Positions 43,263-51,913 of a stretch of DNA of 64,000 nt are shown here, one piece after another. The notes beneath the pieces were generated by a model. That model was not told where the DNA came from, did not search any database, and saw only the letters and a program-made list of their open reading frames with translations. Source of the DNA: Arthrobacter sp. MYb214 (GTDB lineage Bacteria; Actinomycetota; Actinomycetes; Actinomycetales; Micrococcaceae); NCBI RefSeq assembly GCF_002979865.1, contig NZ_PCPZ01000003.1:372001-436000 (forward strand), in the 5' to 3' direction. Position numbers and translations under genes: made by a program. Within the stretch, counting starts at the first letter, position 1. Each line of letters opens with the position of its first letter.

Positions 43263-44119
43263 GTGGACCGGATGTCCCTCCGCCTATTCGACATCGACAA
43301 GCACCGATTCCGCGAAGTCCGCCACGCTTGGGACAGGACTAGGAAAGTCGTGCGGATTGAGCCCTGGTCGATCGTGGTTACTGATCTGGATAACGGAAAG
43401 AACTTGGATACCGTGGACGGTCGCCGTGGCACCGCAGTGAAACGATGGTAGAAATCCCGGCCACGGTATTGGTATCAAAGTGTGCAGTACGTCGCAATCT
43501 ACAAGTCATCGGAATTCTGCAAGGCGGTGCGAGATAATCTGCCGAAGGCTAAGGTCAGCATGGATCATTTCCACGTGATTCAGCGGGCGACTCTGATGAT
43601 CATGCAGGTCCGCCGGCGCAGCTCCCACGAAGTGCACGAGCGTCGCGGCCGGGCGGCTGATCCGGCCTTACAAGTATCGGCAGCTGCTGAGCTGCAACTA
43701 GGAGAACCTGTCGATCGAGCAGGTTGAACGATTGAAGGTGATCATGGAACTGACGCGGAATTCGGGGTGATCCATGCGAACAAGGAGCGCGTGCGGCAAC
43801 TGTTGAAAGCCGCGGATACCCATGAATTCCAATCCAGATGGGCGGTGCAGGAGAAATCCCTGATAACAACAAGATGGTTGAGGTGAAGTCGATGTACCGC
43901 ACATTCGCTGCGTGGAGGAGTGAGTTTTTGGTGTTCAGCCGAACGAGGCTGACGAACGCCAGGAAACAGGAAAGAGGAAGCGAATCTGACAGCGAAGAAC
44001 CTGAAACGGATTGGTCGGGGTTATAGGAATCATGGGCATTATCGGCTTCGGATATTGTTATACTCGGCAGGGTTGCGGCCCTGCCGAGCACTCTGCACCA
44101 CGCTTAACTTTTAAGAGTC
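43263..44119 (+). pseudogene. ISL3-family transposase relic with right terminal repeat
   Basis: Plus-strand frames follow the ISL3 DDE domain in order: LFDIDKHRFREVRHAWDRTR, VEPWS-like IEPWSIVVTDLDNGK, VDGRRGTAVKRW (then an in-frame TAG), VQYVAIYKSSEFCKAVRDNL, MDHFHVIQRATLMI and RRRSSHEVHERRGR. After frameshifts come AWRSEFLVFSRTRLTNAR and the NLKRIGRGYR tail. A 10-bp hairpin (44063-44088) and an ISL3-like end (TTTTAAGAGTCC) close it. The 5' part with the zinc finger is missing. Confidence 0.8.
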
Positions 44120-44560
44120 CGTGAAGACCTTTCTTGTGGCGCCCGGCCGACAAGCACCCCGGCCAGGAACGCCACCGCGCTCATGTACCAGTTATTCGTC
44201 GCCGCCAGGTTAATCCCGGGGGTTAGCACCACCATCGCCGCATCTCAGAGCCTGCACCCAGCGATCCGGACCGCCACCTACAAGAAGTTCAGATCGAAGA
44301 ATGCCAGCGCCCAGTCGAATTCGGTTCCCGTGGTGGCGGACGCGTTCTCGGCGAACCTGCAAGCGTCGAAGAGCGCGGTCCAGTCCGAACAGCAAGGTTC
44401 AGGTGTAGGCGTTCTTGAAAGCGACGGCCACCAGTGCGACCACCACGTTGAGGAGCACTAGCACTCGCTCGATGGTGGAGAAGCCCGGTTGCTCCGCCCC
44501 GGATTGCTGTGTATTCCCATCAGACCGCCGATGAGCTCGATGAACTTGCGCAAGCATGCG
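44120..44560 (-). pseudogene. Probable membrane-protein relic
   Basis: The minus strand has broken hydrophobic runs (VLVLLNVVVALVAVAFKNAY, and NLAATNNWYMSAVAFLAGVL near 44200) interrupted by stops and frame changes. This suggests a small multi-pass membrane gene damaged next to the ISL3 relic. Family not recognised. Confidence 0.35.
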
Positions 44561-44621
44561 TCGCTGCGGCTGGGCGCGGTGTTTTACCTCGTCTTCGACG
44601 AGCTGCTCAGAGCAAAGTCCC

Positions 44622-45068
44622 TCACTCGGTGGCGCCGGGGAACTGCGCGGCCAGCCGTTCCAGGGTGCGTTCCATATTGGGCCCGGTACTCCGAGTGAAT
44701 CCTAGGATCCGTAACACCCACTTGTGCCGTAACCGGCTCGCATCCCAGGTTTCGCTGACCATGGTCCCGGACCCTATAGCTTCCAGCTCGTAGCGCCACC
44801 GATGCCCGCTGAAGTGCCGCCAAGCGATCTGCCGGTCCTGCTCGAATTCCACCACGGTATTGCTGATCCGGTACGGGACACCCAGACGCATCTGCATGCC
44901 GAACTCGCTGCCCAGGCTGAGCTTGCTGCCCTGCGCATTCGAGGCCCGCACCGTTCCTGAGCCGTCGATGACCGGGTGCATGGCCGGATCCCTGAGCAGT
45001 TCGAAGATCTCTGAAGGCGCGGCGGCAACGAGGCGGCGGCGGGTTTGCAGATACGGGGATGGATTCAT
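44622..45068 (-). CDS. SRPBCC-family protein
   Basis: A 148-residue START/SRPBCC-fold protein: RRLVAAAPSEIFELLRDPAM at the N terminus, LGSEFGMQMRLGVPYRISN and IAWRHFSGHRWRYELEAIGS in the barrel, and a C-terminal helix NMERTLERLAAQF. These proteins bind a hydrophobic ligand in a helix-grip cavity. There is no operon partner, so its role is unknown. Confidence 0.8.
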   Translation of the reverse strand: MNPSPYLQTRRRLVAAAPSEIFELLRDPAMHPVIDGSGTVRASNAQGSKLSLGSEFGMQMRLGVPYRISNTVVEFEQDRQIAWRHFSGHRWRYELEAIGSGTMVSETWDASRLRHKWVLRILGFTRSTGPNMERTLERLAAQFPGATE

Positions 45069-45168
45069 CAGCCCATCCTATTCCTCATCTGGTCCTGAGC
45101 CCGGCAGCCGGGCCTCTCCTCAACGATTCAGTTGTGCCACTCGGGTTTGACTTGTACCACCAGAAAAG

Positions 45169-45249
45169 TCACAGGTGCTTCGGCTCTGCTTCCTCGCCCG
45201 ACTCGCCGATGCCTGCCCGGTCATGCGGATACAACTCCGCTCCGGTGCG
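45169..45249 (-). pseudogene. C-terminal remnant of an MHS transporter paralogue
   Basis: The minus strand encodes RTGAELYPHDRAGIGESGEE then AEPKHL and a stop. This matches the last residues of the intact transporter at 45989-47353 (RTGADLYPQEGATGASGGYT...EEAGPEHL) with several substitutions. Only 26 codons of the tail remain, so it is the end of a deleted paralogue. Confidence 0.6.
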
Positions 45250-45269
45250 AATTATCAATCAGCCAATCA

Positions 45270-45306
45270 GCCCGCCATGGCCAAGAGCTATCGGCCAGTG
45301 GCGGGC
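45270..45306. terminator. Hairpin, terminator candidate
   Basis: GCCCGCCA/TGGCGGGC enclosing TGGCC/GGCCA, followed by TCTT. It lies just downstream of the transporter remnant in a region without intact genes. Confidence 0.45.
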
Positions 45307-45447
45307 TCTTGGCGGGTCGGCAAGCAAGCTTGCTGCATCCAGACCTCCTCGGCACTCCAGCCCTGCCCGAAATCGACCGAATTTGGTGTCCTTCATGGCC
45401 TTTGCCCCAACGGGCACAAGAATTCCTGTCAGTGTCCTGCCCCAGAG

Positions 45448-45927
45448 CTAGCCCAGTTCAAGTATCCGGGTCATGTAGATGCTGTTGGGGTCCTCCAGAT
45501 AGGTCCCGAAGGGCTGGCACTGCTTGAAGCCGTGCTTTCGGTACAGCGAGCGTGCAGGTGCGAAGAACTCCATAGCTCCGGTTTCAAGGGATATGTACGA
45601 TAGCTTGCGCTGCGCGGCATCCTCCAGAGCATGGAGCAGCAATCGGGAAGCGACGCCTTGCCCGCGGAAGTCCGGGTCCGTCCGCATGCTCTTGAGTTCC
45701 TCGTGACCCGGTTCCAATACCGCCAACGCACAGGCGCCCACGATGCGCTGGTCCTTCTGCGCTGCCCAGAGCCGGACGGTTGGCTGGCGTAGCGCAGCCA
45801 AGTCCAATGCATGTTGGGACTCCAGCGGCGACTGCGGCGCCATGTCAGCAAGGTGGGCTTCAAGGAAGGCTCTCAGGGAGGGATCCTCGAAGTTTGCGGG
45901 TTCGATGGACAACGTCATGAGCGACAA
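45448..45927 (-). CDS. GNAT-family N-acetyltransferase
   Basis: A 159-residue GNAT enzyme. The acetyl-CoA motif A is SMRTDPDFRGQGVASRLLLH (R-G-Q-G-V-A), preceded by the strand IVGACALAVLE and followed by ARSLYRKHGF. It resembles the YsnE/ElaA-like branch. Substrate unknown. A second in-frame ATG three codons later is equally possible. Confidence 0.85.
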   Translation of the reverse strand: MSLMTLSIEPANFEDPSLRAFLEAHLADMAPQSPLESQHALDLAALRQPTVRLWAAQKDQRIVGACALAVLEPGHEELKSMRTDPDFRGQGVASRLLLHALEDAAQRKLSYISLETGAMEFFAPARSLYRKHGFKQCQPFGTYLEDPNSIYMTRILELG

Positions 45928-45988
45928 GTTATCAGCAGTTTGTATCGGAGATGTTACGGACAGCTACTTGCCCTTTCCCCACCAGTGC

Positions 45989-47353
45989 TCACAAATGCTC
46001 GGGCCCGGCTTCTTCTGTGTAGCCTCCCGATGCTCCGGTGGCGCCCTCCTGCGGATACAGATCAGCTCCGGTGCGGTCCTTCAATGTCAGGGTTGCGATC
46101 AGCGAAGCGCCCACCCAGATGAACAGGTAGGTCGAGACCGCCACGGTGGTATTGAACTGGCCCACCAGCGCGGCGGCAATGGTCGGGGCGAACGCGCCAC
46201 CGATCACCGAGCCCAGGGCGTAGCTGATCGAGGAACCGCTCAGGCGGATGCGGGCCGGGAACAGCTCGGCATACAGTGCCGGCAACGGGCCGTAGGAGAA
46301 GCCCATGAAAGCGCCGAAGACCACCAGGGAGACAGTGACCCAGGCCAGGTTTCGTGTCTCGATGAGCAGGAACAGCGGGAAGAGCCAGGCCAGCAACAGC
46401 ACCCAGCCGATGATGAACATCTTCTTGCGGCCAATGCGGTCCGAGACCACTCCGCCGATCCAGGTGGAGATCAGCCAGGCCAGCGAGCCGATGGTCATGA
46501 TGTTCAGGATGTCGCCAGCCTGCAGTTCCAGCTTGTTCGTTGCATAGCCCAGGATGAAGCCGCCGGTGAGCATGTACCCGGCAGTGTTGTTGCCCATGAA
46601 TACCAGCGTCGCCTGGATGACCTTCTTGGGGTGCTTGCTGAACAGCGTGGACAGCGGGGCCGACTCGGTCTGCTTGGTCCGGGCCATTTCCTCGAAGACC
46701 GGGGATTCCTCCACGCGCTGGCGGATGTAATAGCCGATGAGGATCAGCACGAAGCTGAGCAGGAACGGGATGCGCCAGCCCCAGGCCATGAACTGCTCCG
46801 GGGAGAGAACGGCGGCGATAATGGCGCTGACCGCGGAGGCCAGCAGCATGCCGGCCGGGACGCCGAGCTGCGGGAAGGCGCCGAATTTGCCGCGTGCATG
46901 ATCCGGCGCGTGCTCCACTGCCATCAATGCCGCACCTCCCCACTCGCCGCCGGCGGAGAAGCCCTGGACGATGCGCAGGAAGATCAGGAGAATCGGAGCC
47001 CAGATGCCGATGCTCGCATAGGTGGGCAGCAAGCCCACCAATGTGGTGCCGACGCCCATCAGCACCAGGGTGATGATCAGCACCGCTCGGCGGCCGTATT
47101 TGTCGCCCACCCGGCCCATCACGATCGCGCCCAACGGGCGGAAGAGGAAGCTGATGCCGACGGTGGCGAAAGCGATGATGGAGCCCAGCGACGCTTCGGC
47201 GGGAGTGAAGAATTGCGGGGCCAGGACCAGGGCCGCCGCATTGGCGTAGATGAAGTAGTCGTACCACTCCACGGTGGTGCCCACCATGGTCGCTCCCGCG
47301 ACGCGTTTCTGCTCCTTGGTCATGCGCCCGGGTACTGCAGCTGGAGTGCTCAT
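45989..47353 (-). CDS. MFS transporter, metabolite:H+ symporter (MHS) family
   Basis: A 454-residue MHS transporter: GTTVEWYDYFIYANAAALVL in TM1, GRVGDKYGRRAVLI, FSAGGEWGGAALMAVEHAP and a repeat-2 loop GGVVSDRIGRKKMF. GAGGGGGAA lies before the ATG at 47353, which is preferred to a start 23 codons earlier. It is monocistronic, so the substrate (an organic acid or betaine by family) cannot be assigned. A remnant of a sister gene's C terminus lies 0.8 kb away. Confidence 0.88.
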   Translation of the reverse strand: MSTPAAVPGRMTKEQKRVAGATMVGTTVEWYDYFIYANAAALVLAPQFFTPAEASLGSIIAFATVGISFLFRPLGAIVMGRVGDKYGRRAVLIITLVLMGVGTTLVGLLPTYASIGIWAPILLIFLRIVQGFSAGGEWGGAALMAVEHAPDHARGKFGAFPQLGVPAGMLLASAVSAIIAAVLSPEQFMAWGWRIPFLLSFVLILIGYYIRQRVEESPVFEEMARTKQTESAPLSTLFSKHPKKVIQATLVFMGNNTAGYMLTGGFILGYATNKLELQAGDILNIMTIGSLAWLISTWIGGVVSDRIGRKKMFIIGWVLLLAWLFPLFLLIETRNLAWVTVSLVVFGAFMGFSYGPLPALYAELFPARIRLSGSSISYALGSVIGGAFAPTIAAALVGQFNTTVAVSTYLFIWVGASLIATLTLKDRTGADLYPQEGATGASGGYTEEAGPEHL

Positions 47354-47537
47354 GATTCCCCCTCGTTGTTGCGAGTATGCAGGAATCACTTTCCTCCGCC
47401 CCAGCACCCCCGTGCTGGCCATTCATGCAGGATCGACTCCCTGCCTTGATAGTAGGCTTCTGCCGAACCCGCTACAAGCGATATTTCTCCTTGCACGCCG
47501 CTCCCCTGGTTGTTCGCGCTGCTTCTGCGAAAACCTG

Positions 47538-48623
47538 TCAGTCTTGCGCGAACAGCTTGGCGGCATCAGCGACGACCTGCTTGGCGCCGCCCTGGTTCCA
47601 GCTCTCGAGTTGGCGCGTGGCGCCATTGCCGAGATTCGCGAGCGAGTCCAGGTAATCGGCCACGAACTGTTCATCGCCATTGCGTTGCAATTGACGGCCC
47701 GCGTAATCGAGCACCCGCTGGATCATCGCCTTGGCAGGCACGGGAGTTCTGGATTCGCTATCGAAATAGGTGCCTTCCACTCCCGACTTCGCCGCTTGCC
47801 ACAGGCCCAGGTCAAGAACCTCGGACGCTGCCGTGCTGGCAGGGCTGTGTGTTGCCGAGGCGGTATCCACTATGGCCCGGATGAGCAAAGCCAGGGCCAC
47901 GGATTCGCCGGCTGCCATCTGCGTGTCCGCCGCGCGGACTTCAATGGTCGGATGGTTCACCGACAAGCGGGCGAACCAGCCGATATGCCCCGGATCAAGC
48001 AGCGCCCCGGAGGCGATCATGTCCTCAATGCGCTGCTGGTATTCCTGCGCTGTCGCAAACGCCGGCGGAATGCCTGCCGCAGACCATCTGCGGTAGTGCA
48101 CCGTCCGCCACGAGGCGAAGCCGGTCGGCTCCCCGTTCCAGATGGGAGAGTTCGCGCCCAATCCCGCAATCAGCGACAGCCAGCCGCGCAAGGCATTCAG
48201 CGCCCGGACTCCGGCGGCGGCATCCGGGACATGCACATGGATGTGCAGTCCGTTGATGAAATGCTCGCGGGCGATCCCCGGGACGAACTCGTGGATGGTT
48301 GCGTAGCGCTGGCCCTTGGTGAACTCCGTAGTGCTCGGAAGCCCCAGCGCCGTTCCCGAAGCAAAGGGAAGCGCCTGATGTTCGCGGCATATCCGCTCAA
48401 TGGCGGCGCGCCGCCGCACCAGCGCTTCCACGGCTTCTTGCGCGGAGGTGCAGATTCCGGTGACGATTTCCAGCTGGCTGGCCAGAAGTTCGCGGTGGAC
48501 CGTGGTGCCCGGCAGTTCGAGGCCAAGCAACTGGGCGCTGAGCTCGTCGGACATCGGCACCGGGGCGGCAGTTTCCGGATCCACGAGGAAGAATTCCTCT
48601 TCGATCCCAAAGGTCCTGGTCAT
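47538..48623 (-). CDS. YbdK-type carboxylate-amine ligase (glutamate-cysteine ligase 2 family)
   Basis: A 361-residue GCS2-fold ligase beginning TRTFGIEEEFFLVD, with ELLASQLEIVTGICTSAQEA, LHIHVHVPDA and SVNHPTIEVRAADTQMAAGE. Members make gamma-glutamyl amides weakly and several copies are common in actinobacteria. The start at 48623 is where the conserved G-I-E-E-E motif begins; an extension of 46 codons lacks similarity. Confidence 0.87.
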   Translation of the reverse strand: MTRTFGIEEEFFLVDPETAAPVPMSDELSAQLLGLELPGTTVHRELLASQLEIVTGICTSAQEAVEALVRRRAAIERICREHQALPFASGTALGLPSTTEFTKGQRYATIHEFVPGIAREHFINGLHIHVHVPDAAAGVRALNALRGWLSLIAGLGANSPIWNGEPTGFASWRTVHYRRWSAAGIPPAFATAQEYQQRIEDMIASGALLDPGHIGWFARLSVNHPTIEVRAADTQMAAGESVALALLIRAIVDTASATHSPASTAASEVLDLGLWQAAKSGVEGTYFDSESRTPVPAKAMIQRVLDYAGRQLQRNGDEQFVADYLDSLANLGNGATRQLESWNQGGAKQVVADAAKLFAQD

Positions 48624-49044
48624 GGATGCTGGTTCGCCTTCCCTGGGCAGCAATACCAACTGAACATTAGATGGCAGCTGGCCAGGGACGGCCGTTCCCG
48701 GCAGGAAACCCAGCGATTTTCCAGCTTCGCCGCAGTTGCGGACACGGCTGTCCGCAGTCACCCGTGCACCCGCCTCGCCCTACGCCCGATAGCTGCCCCG
48801 GGCACTTGCTGACCGCTTTTCACAGCTGCTACTGAGCTTGCGGCCATGCAAGCACAAGTCCCGGCGCAAGGGCTTGCAAAGTGTGCCACGCTCTAATCAC
48901 CGTGGCTCGGCAAAGCACTGCAAGAAGCCAAGCTGCGGGCCGTCACGCCCACTTGGAGGCGCAGCTTCAGCCGGCCGGCCACTGGCCAGCCGGACTGGAA
49001 TTACTGGATTGATCCGAAGTCGAACGCAGCAGGAGGACAGACCC
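48624..49044. other. Divergent intergenic region, no gene seen
   Basis: About 420 bases between the divergent ligase and stress-protein genes. It contains a G+C-rich dyad (CCGGCCGGCCACTGGCC, 48971-48987) but no convincing coding frame. Confidence 0.4.
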
Positions 49045-49839
49045 ATGATCAGCACAGAACAACTTCAGGAACTCAGCGCAATTGGCGGCACCGTCATTGG
49101 CCCCGACGGCCAGAAGATCGGCAAATTCGGCCAGATTTTCCTTGACGACCGCAGCGGGCAGCCGGAATGGGCGACCGTCCGCACGGGCCTCTTCGGCCTC
49201 TCCGAGAGCTTCGTTCCGCTCAGCCAGGCAACCGTCGCCGGCGATACGCTCTCGGTGCCCTATGGCAAGCAGACCGTCAAGGACGCCCCGAACATCGATC
49301 CGGAGGGCCAGCTCACCCCAGAGCAGGAGCAGGAGCTCTACCACTACTACAGCCTGTCCTACCAGGAAGCGGACCAGGCCGCCGTGCAGCCCGGCGTCCC
49401 GGAGACCGATGCCCGCGCCGAGTATTCGCGGGAAGACGTGCGTGATCCGGTGGACGGCACCTCCCCGGCATCTTCCATCCGTTCCGAGGAGCGGCTGCAT
49501 GTGGGAACCGAAAGCGTGGAAACCGGCAAGGTGCGCCTGCGCAAGCACGTGGTCACCGAGGATGTGGCCACCACGATGCCGGTGAGCCATGAGGAAGTGC
49601 GGCTTGAGCGCGAGCCCATCACGGATGCCGAAGCCACTGGCACCAGCGGAGAACTGGTTGAAGACGAGCAGGAGGTGACCTTGCACGAGGAGCGCCCCGT
49701 CGTAGAGAAGACTGTTGAGCCAGTTGAGCGGGTCAGCCTGGAAAAGGAAACAGTCATCGAGGAAGAACGCCTCGAAGCGCAGTTGCGCAAGGAACAGGTT
49801 CAGGCCGAGGGCTGGGAAGGCGGCCGGCAAACCCGCTAG
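49045..49839 (+). CDS. PRC-barrel and DUF2382 domain protein
   Basis: A 264-residue soluble protein. Residues ~8-85 are a PRC-barrel (GGTVIGPDGQKIGKFGQIFL, WATVRTGLFGLSESFVPLSQ). Residues ~140-255 are DUF2382 (EERLHVGTESVETGKVRLRK, VTLHEERPVVEK) ending in a Glu-rich helix. This pair is typical of actinobacterial and deinococcal stress proteins. AGGAGG lies nine bases before the ATG. Biochemical role unknown. Confidence 0.88.
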   Translation: MISTEQLQELSAIGGTVIGPDGQKIGKFGQIFLDDRSGQPEWATVRTGLFGLSESFVPLSQATVAGDTLSVPYGKQTVKDAPNIDPEGQLTPEQEQELYHYYSLSYQEADQAAVQPGVPETDARAEYSREDVRDPVDGTSPASSIRSEERLHVGTESVETGKVRLRKHVVTEDVATTMPVSHEEVRLEREPITDAEATGTSGELVEDEQEVTLHEERPVVEKTVEPVERVSLEKETVIEEERLEAQLRKEQVQAEGWEGGRQTR

Positions 49840-50080
49840 CGCCGGCGCGCTGGCTTAGCGCAGGAGCTGAACCTGCACGCAGCGGTGATCGGGGTGGAAT
49901 CCGGCGGGTGCCGGGTTCCTCCCCGATCCACGCACCTCCGTTGCTGGACGTTCCCTAGGTACTGGAAGATTCCCGTGCCATCCAGTCGGCAATCCCCTAG
50001 CGTGGCTAGCATGACGGCGGCCGGCATGCCTGGCCAACGTTTCCTTCCGATCGCAACAGCCAGAATGAAGGAGCAAGATC

Positions 50081-50548
50081 ATGGAACATCCAAAAGATCC
50101 TGCCATAGCAACACGTCCGCTGGTGCAGAAGGCCGCCCTGGCGGTCGGCATCGTGTTCTTCCTGGTCGGCGTCCTCGGATTCATTCCGGGAATCACCACC
50201 AACTACGAATCGCTCTCTGGTGCCGGCCACCACTCTGAAGCCAAGCTGCTGGGAATCTTCCAGGTCTCGTACCTGCACAATGCCGTGCATCTGCTCTTCG
50301 GTGTTGCCGGCTACCTGATGGCGCGAACCGTGCCTGCTGCCCGCAGCTACCTCATTGGCGGCGGAATCATCTACCTGGCCCTGTGGGTCTACGGGCTGGT
50401 CATTGATTTCAACAGCGCCGCCAACTTCATCCCGCTGAACGATGCCGATAACTGGCTGCATCTGGGGCTCGGTGCGCTCATGATCATCTTGGGATTGCTC
50501 CTCTCCCGCAAGACGACCGGACAGCATCGGGACCCGCACGCGGCTTGA
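50081..50548 (+). CDS. DUF4383 membrane protein
   Basis: A 155-residue protein with four membrane segments (~20-40, 65-85, 92-115, 128-146). It shows the DUF4383 pattern: GVLGFIPGITTNYESLSGAG, LHNAVHLLFGVAGYLMAR and DNWLHLGLGALMIILGLLL. GAAGGAG precedes the ATG. Function unknown; often found with stress-response genes in actinobacteria. Confidence 0.87.
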   Translation: MEHPKDPAIATRPLVQKAALAVGIVFFLVGVLGFIPGITTNYESLSGAGHHSEAKLLGIFQVSYLHNAVHLLFGVAGYLMARTVPAARSYLIGGGIIYLALWVYGLVIDFNSAANFIPLNDADNWLHLGLGALMIILGLLLSRKTTGQHRDPHAA

Positions 50549-50566
50549 CCAGATGCTCAATTGCTG

Positions 50567-50602
50567 AAGCGGGCACTTTGGCATGCCGGGGTGTCCGCTT
50601 TT
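50567..50602 (+). terminator. Rho-independent terminator after the DUF4383 gene
   Basis: AAGCGGGCAC and GTGTCCGCTT pair with one mismatch and are followed by TT, 19 bases after the stop codon. Confidence 0.7.
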
Positions 50603-50700
50603 CCATGCAGTCCATGGCAAAGTCCTCAGCGTCATCGCCATACCCAACGCCTTGGAACGCCGAGGTCGCCGAACGCCGGGACTCTGGGAATCCCAGGAAT

Positions 50701-51009
50701 CTAGGCGAGTTCGCTGGCGCAGTCGCGGCAGATGACGCCTAGGCCAGTCTTCTGCACGGCTTGGCTGCGATGGCGGATAGTGAAGCAACTGGCGCAGAGG
50801 AACTCATCCGCTGCTTGCGGGAGGACTTCAACGCTCAGCTCTTCCTCGACGATGGCGCCAGGGAGCTCCACGCCATCGGAAAGGTCGGTTTCTTCAAGCT
50901 CGGCCACAACGCTCTTCGCGTCGGGGGCATCGGCTTGTTGCACGTCCTTGAGCGTCTTCTCGGACGCCGCGGCGAAATCCGGACGAACCTCGTCATAATC
51001 TGCAGCCAT
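50701..51009 (-). CDS. DUF4193 zinc-ribbon-like small protein
   Basis: A 102-residue actinobacterial DUF4193 protein: an acidic N-terminal half (AADYDEVRPDF...ELPGAIVEEELSVEVLP) and a C-terminal metal site FLCASCFTIRHRSQ ... VICRDCASELA (C-x2-C ... C-x2-C). The family is near-universal in actinobacteria and small in size. It probably binds zinc; role unknown. The ATG at 51009 is chosen because family members start there; the longer frame upstream is not conserved. Confidence 0.85.
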   Translation of the reverse strand: MAADYDEVRPDFAAASEKTLKDVQQADAPDAKSVVAELEETDLSDGVELPGAIVEEELSVEVLPQAADEFLCASCFTIRHRSQAVQKTGLGVICRDCASELA

Positions 51010-51169
51010 GTTCCTGCCTCCACAGGTGGGAAAATACGCGACAACCACAGCGTGGTGGCGTGCGCTTCGATCGCCAAAGCCCTGGATGGCGTGCTTTGGT
51101 CCCAGCGCAGCGAAGCCGCCGTCCAGAAGGCTGGCTTCGACGGCGGCTTTGCCGGCTGGCCGCCAATTG

Positions 51170-51724
51170 CTAGGAGCCGAGCTCCGCGGCAATGGCGCTG
51201 TTGAACGCATCGAGGTCGCCTGGATTGCGCGAGGTAATCAGCACGAAGCCGTTTGCCGGGCAGCGGAAAACCTGTTCGTCCTTCCAGGTGCCGCCGGCAT
51301 TGACGACATCGGTCCTGATCGAGGTGTATGAGGTCAAGGTCTTGCCCTTGGCCAATCCGGTTTCCACCAGCAGCCATGGCCCATGGCAGATGGAAGCGAT
51401 CGGCCGGCCCGAACCTGCAAAGGACTTGGCAATGCGCTGGGCATCGGCATCCAAGCGGAGATTGTCGGCATTCAGTGTCCCGCCGGGGATCAGCAGCAGG
51501 TCGAAATCCTGTTCGTTCACTGCCGCCAGCGTTTCGCTGGCTTCGAAAACCTCCCCCAAATCCCAATCGCCGACCAGCGACTTGACCTGGCCGGCCTCCG
51601 GGGCCGCGATCACCACCTCCGCACCGGCTTGGCGCAAATGCTCCACTGGCTTCTTCAGCTCATCCTGCTCGACTCCGCGGTTGGAAACTGCCGCAAGAAC
51701 TTTCTTGCCTGCTAGGTCTGGCAT
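51170..51724 (-). CDS. DJ-1/PfpI-family protein
   Basis: A 184-residue class I amidotransferase-like protein of the PfpI branch. The nucleophile elbow is ASICHGPWLLVETG (Cys followed by His), with LLLIPGGTLNAD before it and TSYTSIRTDVVNAGG after it. Such proteins act as stress hydrolases, deglycases or chaperones. AAGGAG sits seven bases before the ATG at 51724 and only one base before an alternative ATG two codons upstream, so the internal one is preferred. Confidence 0.87.
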   Translation of the reverse strand: MPDLAGKKVLAAVSNRGVEQDELKKPVEHLRQAGAEVVIAAPEAGQVKSLVGDWDLGEVFEASETLAAVNEQDFDLLLIPGGTLNADNLRLDADAQRIAKSFAGSGRPIASICHGPWLLVETGLAKGKTLTSYTSIRTDVVNAGGTWKDEQVFRCPANGFVLITSRNPGDLDAFNSAIAAELGS

Positions 51725-51854
51725 ATTCATGCTCCTTTCATCGTCCACAGCCCACTGTGCTCTGGGCAGCTACCGCAGGCAAGCAGCAGTCAGGAAGCAT
51801 CCAGCTGCCGGCTTCGGATCGGGCCTTCGCAGTGCTGCCATGCGCCTTGAACGC

Positions 51855-51899
51855 GCACAGCAGGCCTTGCCGCGGTAGAGGCGGCAAGGCCTGCTGTGC
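51855..51899 (-). terminator. Terminator of the tct operon
   Basis: A perfect 19-bp stem (GCACAGCAGGCCTTGCCGC with its complement) and a 7-base loop, 14 bases beyond the TctA stop. Confidence 0.85.
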
Positions 51900-51913
51900 T
51901 GGGAAGCAGATGA

